In this document: positions 16,334-22,283 of the stretch, piece by piece | Numbering within the stretch: position 1 is the stretch's first letter | How the letters are laid out: each line of letters opens with the position of its first letter | Assembly (NCBI GenBank): GCA_044227665.1 | Contig: JBGAWK010000031.1 | Coordinates: 1-27,484, forward strand | Origin: JBGAWK01 sp044227665 | GTDB lineage: Bacteria > Bacteroidota > Bacteroidia > Chitinophagales > JADIYW01 | DNA: 27,484 nt | Reading direction: 5' to 3' | Notes under the pieces: model-generated | Seen by the model: only the letters and a program-made list of their open reading frames with translations | Database searches by the model: none | What the model was told of the DNA's origin: nothing | Translations under genes and position numbers: made by a program

Positions 16334-17956
16334 ATGAATGCCAAAATATGCTTTCCTCTCCCTGTCAATGAGCCTATATGTGATTATGCTCCCGATAGTG
16401 GCGAAAGGAAAAGACTACAAGACACCCTCGCCGAGCTACTAGCTACGCAAGAAAATATCCCTATGGTTATAGCTGGCAAGCCTATATTTACAGATAAGAA
16501 AATAAAAATATTCCCCCCAGATGCTATACATCATTGTATAGGAGAACATTCTTATGGTGATAGCAAGCATATCCATGCTGCCATTACTTCTGCATTATCG
16601 GCAGCAAAAATGTGGCGTAATATGCCTTGGCAGCAACGTGCAGCCATCTTCCTGAAGGCTGCCGACCTTATAAGCACAAAATACCGTTATCTTATAAATG
16701 CGGCTACAATGCTCTGTCAGTCCAAGAATGTCTATCAAGCAGAGATAGACGCCGTATGCGAGTTGGCAGACTTTCTGCGCTTCAATGTGCATTATATGGA
16801 GCAGATATATGCAGAGCAGCCCTACTCTCCGCCCCTGCTGCATAATAGTGTAGAATACCGCCCCTTAGAGGGATTTGTCATGGCGGTTACGCCCTTCAAC
16901 TTCACGGCGATTGCCGCCAACTTATGTGCTGCTCCCGCACTCATGGGCAATGTAGTAGTGTGGAAGCCTGCCGACACGCAGATTTATTCGGCACATATCA
17001 TCATGAAGATATTCAAAGAAGCGGGATTGCCGGATGGCGTTATCAATATGATTTTCGCTGATGGTGCTACTGTAGGAGATATGGTATTCTCACATCCTGA
17101 CTTTGCAGGCTTGCACTTCACAGGCTCCTCTGCGGTATTCGCCCATTTATGGAAAACTATAAGCAAAAATCTCGATACTTACAAGAACTATCCTCGCATA
17201 GTGGGTGAAACCGGAGGTAAGGATTTTGTATTGGCGACAAAAGATGTAGATATAGATACATTGGTAACGGCACTTATTAGAGGTGCTTACGAATATCAGG
17301 GACAGAAATGTTCTGCTGCCTCACGTGCTTATATTCCCGCGAGTATTTGGCAAAAGGTGAAAGAGAAATTTATTGCTCAGGTAGCACAGATTAGAATTGG
17401 AAAAACTACTGATTTCGGCAATTTTGTGAATGCTGTGATTTCTGAAACAGCCTTTGACAAAATTACTTCTTACATAGAACGAGCAAAAGAAATTGAGGGC
17501 AACACCCTACTATGTGGCGGCATCTTCAACAAAGATGAGGGCTACTTTATTACGCCTACAGCTTTTGAAAGTAAAGACCCTAAAAGCCTTACCATGTGTG
17601 AAGAAATTTTTGGTCCTGTGCTCACCTTTTTCGTATATGACGATGACAAATTGGAGGATACACTCACGCTTATTGACAGCACCTCCAACTATGCCCTTAC
17701 GGGTGCCATATTTTCCGACGACAGACATCAAATAGCCCATATAATGAAAAGGCTTACTTATGCGGCAGGAAATCTGTATATCAATGATAAGCCTACAGGT
17801 GCTGTAGTAGGACAGCAACCTTTTGGTGGCGCACGAGGTTCTGGCACTAATGACAAAGCAGGCTCCTATATGAATCTATTGCGATGGGTGAGCCCACGGA
17901 CTATAAAGGAAAACTATGTCCCACCCAAAGACTTCCGCTATCCATTTATGGGATGA
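16334..17956 (+). CDS. pruA: L-glutamate gamma-semialdehyde dehydrogenase (1-pyrroline-5-carboxylate dehydrogenase)
   Basis: A 540-residue NAD-dependent aldehyde dehydrogenase that oxidises glutamate semialdehyde (from proline) to glutamate. The general base E292 (VGETGGKDF) and catalytic cysteine C326 (YQGQKCSAASRAY) are present, as are the NAD-fold VVWKPADTQ and HFTGSSAVF segments and the C-terminal CEEIFGPVLTFFVY and GGARGSGTNDKAG. The single-domain length matches the mitochondrial/Bacteroidota P5CDH type, not the bifunctional PutA. No proline dehydrogenase gene is in the window. It has its own promoter box and ends in a region with a strong GC-rich hairpin shared with convergent pit. Confidence 0.95.
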   Translation: MNAKICFPLPVNEPICDYAPDSGERKRLQDTLAELLATQENIPMVIAGKPIFTDKKIKIFPPDAIHHCIGEHSYGDSKHIHAAITSALSAAKMWRNMPWQQRAAIFLKAADLISTKYRYLINAATMLCQSKNVYQAEIDAVCELADFLRFNVHYMEQIYAEQPYSPPLLHNSVEYRPLEGFVMAVTPFNFTAIAANLCAAPALMGNVVVWKPADTQIYSAHIIMKIFKEAGLPDGVINMIFADGATVGDMVFSHPDFAGLHFTGSSAVFAHLWKTISKNLDTYKNYPRIVGETGGKDFVLATKDVDIDTLVTALIRGAYEYQGQKCSAASRAYIPASIWQKVKEKFIAQVAQIRIGKTTDFGNFVNAVISETAFDKITSYIERAKEIEGNTLLCGGIFNKDEGYFITPTAFESKDPKSLTMCEEIFGPVLTFFVYDDDKLEDTLTLIDSTSNYALTGAIFSDDRHQIAHIMKRLTYAAGNLYINDKPTGAVVGQQPFGGARGSGTNDKAGSYMNLLRWVSPRTIKENYVPPKDFRYPFMG

Positions 17957-18033
17957 CTTGTTGTAAAAAAAGTTTAGAGCTTAGCTGGATTAACCCTATT
18001 ATAAGTTTACAGGAGGAGATTTCTTAATAAAAG

Positions 18034-18064
18034 ATTGAGGGGCGGCCGAAGGCCGCCCCTCAAT
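18034..18064. terminator. GC-rich bidirectional hairpin terminator between pruA and pit
   Basis: Fourteen perfect pairs (ATTGAGGGGCGGCC against GGCCGCCCCTCAAT) around a three-base GAA loop. On the minus strand a T-rich tail (CTTTTATT) follows, so it suits termination of the phosphate operon; on the plus strand the tail is AGAAAACTTTTT, possibly serving pruA too. The stem is far more GC-rich than the surrounding DNA. Confidence 0.8.
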
Positions 18065-18090
18065 AGAAAACTTTTTATCACACGTATTAT

Positions 18091-18969
18091 TTATACAAAA
18101 AACTGTACTATATAATATGTGATGGCTGCAAACAATGCACTTATAGGTATGGTAATCACCCATGCTATAAACAAGTTCTTGGTAACACCCCATCTTACGG
18201 CACTCAGACGCTTAGTAGCACCTACGCCTATGATAGCACCTGTAATAGTATGTGTGGTAGATACTGGAATACCCATTTGCTCTGTCAGAAACAAAGTGGT
18301 AGCACCTGCAGTCTCAGCACATACGCCTTCCAAAGGCGTAACTTTGGTAATACGAGAACCCATGGTTTTCACAATCTTCCATCCACCACTTAATGTGCCC
18401 AAAGCTATAGCTGTATAACAGGCTAGAGGTACCCAGTCTGGCATATTTTTGATGTCAGCAATAGTCCCATTAGCCATCAATGCGGCTGCAATAATACCCA
18501 TAACTTTTTGCGCATCATTACCACCATGACCTATGCTGAAAGCTGCCGATGACAAAAGTTGCATACGCTTGAAATTATTGGCAGTGCGCATAGCACTAGG
18601 CTCTTTAATTTTTTCAGTATAAATAAAGGATAGGATAATGATTAGCAACATAGCCATCAACCCGTATCTTATAATCTTATTATTTGATTTGTCCATTTCC
18701 TTAGACAGGTCGTTTTCAATATCAATTTTTACTAACTTAGAAAATTCGTCAATTTTATTTGGCTGAACAAATCCTGTGGCTACCATAGCTTTAGCCATAC
18801 CTTCCATGCCAAGTTCCTCATGTTTTTTTGCTATATGTTTCAATGAATCTATGGCTTTCTTTGCATAATTTGCTGCCTCCTTCTGCGCGGGATCTTTTTC
18901 TGCCAATATTTTCAATCTGTCAACTTCAAAATATAGCTTGAGTTTATCTTCTATCCTCGCAGTAGTCAC
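18091..18969 (-). CDS. Pit phosphate transporter, C-terminal fragment as read
   Basis: From a GTG at 18969 this frame gives 292 residues: part of the charged insert (about 98 residues), a membrane helix, and the second signature repeat with LSAVRWGVTKNLFIAWVI at the end. The frame is open further upstream to about 19119, and the upstream residues (KKAEDLEKNEKK onward) are plausible protein, so the GTG is probably not a natural start. Confidence 0.6.
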   Translation of the reverse strand: MTTARIEDKLKLYFEVDRLKILAEKDPAQKEAANYAKKAIDSLKHIAKKHEELGMEGMAKAMVATGFVQPNKIDEFSKLVKIDIENDLSKEMDKSNNKIIRYGLMAMLLIIILSFIYTEKIKEPSAMRTANNFKRMQLLSSAAFSIGHGGNDAQKVMGIIAAALMANGTIADIKNMPDWVPLACYTAIALGTLSGGWKIVKTMGSRITKVTPLEGVCAETAGATTLFLTEQMGIPVSTTHTITGAIIGVGATKRLSAVRWGVTKNLFIAWVITIPISALFAAITYYIVQFFV

Positions 18970-19090
18970 ATCCTTTAAATCTAAATTCGTTGCAATATCT
19001 TCTGCTACTTGATCACTCCCTTTTTGCTCGTAGTAGTGAATATACTTGAAAGAAGCCTCGGCATCAGCTTTCGCCTTTGCTAGTTTCTTC

Positions 19091-19579
19091 TCATTTTTCT
19101 CTAGGTCTTCTGCCTTTTTGCATGACCATGCCGAATAGCGGTGCCAGAAGTATGAAATAGATGGTTTTACTCACTTTAGCACTGTCAATAATTTGCGCTA
19201 AAGGCATAATGCCGTTTTTCATAAATGCGGCGGTGACAGCGGCACCCGCAAATCCCCCGATAAGCGTATGTGATGAGGATGACGGAATGCCAAACCACCA
19301 AGTAATAAGATTCCAAGTTATTGCGGCAATAAGACCGGCAAAGATGACCGGCAAGGTGATAAATTCTTTGTTTACCGTCTTGCCTATGGTATTGGCGACA
19401 GCGTGGTCTTTGAATATCAAGAAAGCCAAGAAGTTGAAAAATGCTGCCCATAGTACTGCCTGAAAAGGCGTAAGCACCTTGGTAGATACGACGGTAGCTA
19501 TAGAGTTGGCAGCATCGTGAAAGCCATTGATATAATCGAATACCAAGGCCAAAAATATTATGACTATTAAAAATTCCAT
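19091..19579 (-). CDS. Pit phosphate transporter, N-terminal fragment as read
   Basis: This is the 162-residue product actually encoded before the frameshift, beginning MEFLIVIIFLALVFDYINGFHD. It carries four hydrophobic segments and the first signature repeat; the last nine residues (QKGRRPREK) are out of frame. Alone it would lack the second half of the transport path and is unlikely to work. Confidence 0.6.
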   Translation of the reverse strand: MEFLIVIIFLALVFDYINGFHDAANSIATVVSTKVLTPFQAVLWAAFFNFLAFLIFKDHAVANTIGKTVNKEFITLPVIFAGLIAAITWNLITWWFGIPSSSSHTLIGGFAGAAVTAAFMKNGIMPLAQIIDSAKVSKTIYFILLAPLFGMVMQKGRRPREK

Positions 19580-19611
19580 ACTTAATATTTTAAAGGTTTA
19601 TAAATAATTCT

Positions 19612-19640
19612 GAGGTTTATGCCATGCATAAAGTTGCCTC
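19612..19640 (-). promoter_or_regulatory. Hairpin in the DUF47-pit intergenic region
   Basis: Perfect 7-bp arms (TTTATGC and GCATAAA) flank a three-base loop, and outer GAGG/CCTC arms pair around a four-base one-sided bulge. In the mRNA it lies about 30 bases before the pit ATG and after the DUF47 stop. It could be a processing site, a partial terminator or an mRNA-stability element that sets the pit level separately from the upstream genes (inference). Confidence 0.5.
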
Positions 19641-19656
19641 TGTTCCTTTAGATTAG

Positions 19657-20301
19657 TTATGAATATTTTATCACTATACCCTCTATCACATTCGACAAAT
19701 CCTGACATTTATCTGAGATGAGTTCCAATTCTTCATATAAATCTTTCATGACGATAATTTTCACGGGATTATCTTTATTGTTGCGTACGAGATTACCCAT
19801 AGCCTGATTGTATATCAAATCTACTTTGGATTCATAGCCGTGAACATTCATACATGCTTCATTTACCTTTGTTAAGTCTCCCATACCGCGAAGTCCGTAT
19901 ATTGCTTTTTTCAGGTCTTTGATAGACTCATCATTGAGTACAGCCATTTCGTAGGCAAAATCGTCAAAATCATTGAATTCATAATTTTTCATCTTGTGTC
20001 CGATTTCATCTATATAATCTACTACGTCATCAAAAGCCGATGCCAATTGGTGTACATCTTCCCTGTCGAAAGGAGTGATAAAATTCTTGTTCAGCTCTAC
20101 GTATATATTGTGTGTAATGCCGTCCGCTTTGTGTTCTAGACCATTGGTATGTGCCAGTAACTCGAACCTCTTTTGTCCTGTTTCGTTCATACCTTTTACG
20201 AATACTTCACTCACTTCTACCATTACATCTGCTGCTTGTTCGAAGAGATTGTAGAAAATTCTGTCTTTCGGTTGAAAGAACTTTAAAATTGATCTTGCCA
20301 T
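19657..20301 (-). CDS. DUF47 family PhoU-like Pit accessory protein
   Basis: A 214-residue all-helical cytoplasmic protein of the DUF47/TIGR00153 family, related to PhoU and usually encoded beside Pit transporters, where it is thought to modulate phosphate uptake. Family features are the start MARSILKFFQPKDRIFYNLF, HTNGLEHKADGITHNIYVEL, the acidic metal-binding-type FITPFDREDVHQLASAFDDVVDYIDEIG, and the C-terminal LYEELELISDKCQDLSNVIEGIVIKYS. The first long helix has the E/D-x-x-x-D spacing of PhoU metal clusters. It lies 27 bases after the porin gene and 77 bases before pit, on one transcript. Confidence 0.9.
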   Translation of the reverse strand: MARSILKFFQPKDRIFYNLFEQAADVMVEVSEVFVKGMNETGQKRFELLAHTNGLEHKADGITHNIYVELNKNFITPFDREDVHQLASAFDDVVDYIDEIGHKMKNYEFNDFDDFAYEMAVLNDESIKDLKKAIYGLRGMGDLTKVNEACMNVHGYESKVDLIYNQAMGNLVRNNKDNPVKIIVMKDLYEELELISDKCQDLSNVIEGIVIKYS

Positions 20302-20328
20302 GATTTTTAGTTTTTATGTTTAAATATA

Positions 20329-21696
20329 TTAAAAATTAATTTGTGCCTGCATCCTTATGAGATGTCCTTTCTGAAAATTGTCTTGAAGAATATAGTCTTC
20401 GAATCTACGTTGTGAATATACATAAGCCATTACAAATTCAAATTGCTTTACTGGCTGATATTCTATACCTACTTCTACTTCTTTTAACTGATAGCTCCTT
20501 GCATCCAGTTCATGCTTCTTACCACCGTCATAATACTGAAATCTTCCATACGGATATATAATCTGTTTTTTGATAGGCAAAAAATAGGTCATTGTGATGT
20601 AACCCCCATGAAGTTTTTGAACTTCTATAGAGTCTGTAGCTTTATTAAATTCGGGACCTCTACCGAAATTATATTCTGCCTGAATACCAAAGGGCTTTGG
20701 ATATAGTACAAAGCTTCCTGCAATGCGCTGATCTATATACTCTTTTTCTTTTGTAGTCTTCACGCCTGTGCTTAGTAAATCTTTGGCTATGCCATATTTT
20801 CCTGTATAGCCTTGGAATGCAGGTTCTATAATCTGGTTCTTAATTTTGATGGGATAACACGCCCTAAAGACTACATGTGGCGTTTTATTGAACTCAGGCT
20901 TATTGGCAGTCTGTCCATTATAAACACCTAATGCCAATATTCCATAATCTCCTGAACCTTTAAATCCTTCTTTTACTACCTCTGAAAAATGTTTACGCAT
21001 CTTCTCCGGTGCCCAATATACAAATACGCCTATATCTCGTTCATTCGTTACTGCACTATTGAGCCCATCATTTCTATCTAAAGGCAATCTATTCTGGGAA
21101 GACTGCATATTCTCGAAGCCAAAAGGCACTTTACTCTGACCCAGCCTGAATCTCAATTCATTATGCTTGCCCACTCCTAGGTCGAAATAAGCATCTCTTA
21201 TTTGTACAAAATGTAAACTTGACGAAGATGCACTACTGGCAAAATCTGGCTGTATATAAAAATAGACATGCTTACTTATTTGTCCAAAAAATATAATACG
21301 TATCCTACGTAGGAAAAATCCGCCTCCTTCGCCCCAGCTTTTATCACACTGCTCGCATTTTAGTTTTTCGTTCGTTTCGGCAAGTCTATTGTAGCGAAAT
21401 TGCATATATCCACGTATAGAAAAACTTTCAAACCACTTTTTTTCTGTTTTTGTTGTATTCGTACTCAGCCCTTCGTCTTTCTGATTCTGATACCAATTTT
21501 TAAATTTTATAACGGCTTTAGGCTTTTCATTATCAGTAATGGTGGAGTTGCTAACAGTGGAATCACTAGCATACAAACCTACCTCACTTGTACCCACATT
21601 ACCCGCACTTACTTCTCCTTCGACACTAATATTATGCATAAAAAATATTGCCATCATTAAGATAATTGTCTTCGGTTTTTTGAAAATAGATTTCAT
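20329..21696 (-). CDS. Porin O/P-type (phosphate-selective) outer-membrane porin
   Basis: A 455-residue outer-membrane beta-barrel protein with a signal peptide (about residues 1-26), a Ser/Thr-rich linker, and the barrel from SIRGYMQFRYNRLAE on. Porin O/P landmarks are FFLRRIRIIFFGQISKHVYFYIQPDFA, LRFRLGQSKVPFGFENMQSSQNRLPLDR and NERDIGVFVYW; it ends with the aromatic AQINF of barrel proteins recognised by BAM. A CEQCDKSW pair of cysteines near residue 113 could form a disulfide. As the first gene of porin-DUF47-pit it probably supplies phosphate to the periplasm; the phosphate selectivity is inferred from context. A 7-bp hairpin (21721-21742) lies in its leader. Confidence 0.85.
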   Translation of the reverse strand: MKSIFKKPKTIILMMAIFFMHNISVEGEVSAGNVGTSEVGLYASDSTVSNSTITDNEKPKAVIKFKNWYQNQKDEGLSTNTTKTEKKWFESFSIRGYMQFRYNRLAETNEKLKCEQCDKSWGEGGGFFLRRIRIIFFGQISKHVYFYIQPDFASSASSSSLHFVQIRDAYFDLGVGKHNELRFRLGQSKVPFGFENMQSSQNRLPLDRNDGLNSAVTNERDIGVFVYWAPEKMRKHFSEVVKEGFKGSGDYGILALGVYNGQTANKPEFNKTPHVVFRACYPIKIKNQIIEPAFQGYTGKYGIAKDLLSTGVKTTKEKEYIDQRIAGSFVLYPKPFGIQAEYNFGRGPEFNKATDSIEVQKLHGGYITMTYFLPIKKQIIYPYGRFQYYDGGKKHELDARSYQLKEVEVGIEYQPVKQFEFVMAYVYSQRRFEDYILQDNFQKGHLIRMQAQINF

Positions 21697-22283
21697 TTAA
21701 AATTGTATTGAGAATTAATTGGGTAAATTTTTGACTTTACCCGAGTAATATAGAATGAGAATTGGTAGCTTCTTTCCTGTTATTAATCATACGATGATTT
21801 TCTGATACAAAGTTCTATAAGAAAAGGATGTAAAAAACCTGTGTGAATTTTGCTACGTAAAGTTAAAATTAACTCATCTATCCCAATATTCACATATTAT
21901 ATAACTAATTATAAATCTATAACTTGCAAAGCAACTAGATTGCCTGAATATTACTATCCTAATTTTCTACTAAAGAAATTCACACAAAAAACACAATCTA
22001 TACACTTTACTGGATACATTTTCATGAAATCTGACCCAAAATTGTACTCCTATGTATATTTATTGTGTACTAAATGCGAAGAATACGCTAGTGAAACATC
22101 TTCTTTCCAATAACTAATGGCAGTCAAAATAAAAATAATAAAGGTTTAGGCCTAGAATAAATTTATCCTAAAAGACCTATAAAGTATAGCAAATTGATTG
22201 ATTATAAAATAAAAAGCATAATAATGTTTTTATTCAACACCAATACCACAAAATGAAGTACCCACAATAGGTACATTACAAGG
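21697..22283. other. 587-base AT-rich non-coding region between porin and OmpA genes
   Basis: No convincing gene is present; the one open frame of 87 codons (plus, from a TTG at 21850) has no recognisable features. Structures seen: a hairpin with arms GGGTAAA and TTTACCC at 21721-21742, 25 bases upstream of the porin ATG; a palindrome AATCAT-ACG-ATGATT near 21785-21799; a near-consensus minus-strand -7 box (GAACTTTG, 21808-21815), a likely porin promoter; an 11-bp inverted repeat TGTGTGAATTT at 21840-21850 and 21976-21986; and a weak stem GTACC/GGTAC after the OmpA stop. It could hold the phosphate-responsive control of the operon or a small RNA (inference). Confidence 0.55.
21721..21742 (-). 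promoter_or_regulatory. Leader hairpin upstream of the porin gene
   Basis: Seven-base arms GGGTAAA and TTTACCC enclose an eight-base loop, 24 bases upstream of the porin start codon. If transcription starts near 21802, it lies inside the untranslated leader and could affect translation or RNA stability. Confidence 0.4.

Larger units (their letters stand above)
18091..19579 (-). pseudogene. pit: Pit-family inorganic phosphate transporter, interrupted by a one-base frameshift
   Basis: Pit proteins move phosphate as a neutral metal-phosphate complex with H+ or Na+ across the inner membrane. The N-terminal repeat has NGFHDAANSIAT and GIPSSSSHTLIGGFAGAA; the C-terminal repeat has SIGHGGNDAQKVMG and the matching PVSTTHTITGAIIG. 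These halves are in different frames. Removing one base from the A5 run (plus-strand T5 at 19115-19119) joins them into exactly 495 residues, reading through MVMQKAEDLEKNEKK. So this is either a sequencing error at a homopolymer or a real, recent mutation. Restored residues 154-301 are a charged, helix-rich insert between two hydrophobic segments (138-153 and 302-320) that the compact family core lacks. The gene follows the DUF47 gene by 77 bases in a porin-DUF47-pit operon. Confidence 0.85.

Noticed and set aside
19091..19140. Programmed ribosomal frameshifting to make full-length Pit
   Set aside because: The needed shift is +1 at a plain A5 run with no slow codon or stop in the slip site; a sequence error or mutation is simpler.
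21850..22113. 87-codon plus-strand open frame from a TTG in the porin-OmpA gap
   Set aside because: No signal peptide, domain or promoter, and its composition matches AT-rich non-coding DNA; likely chance.
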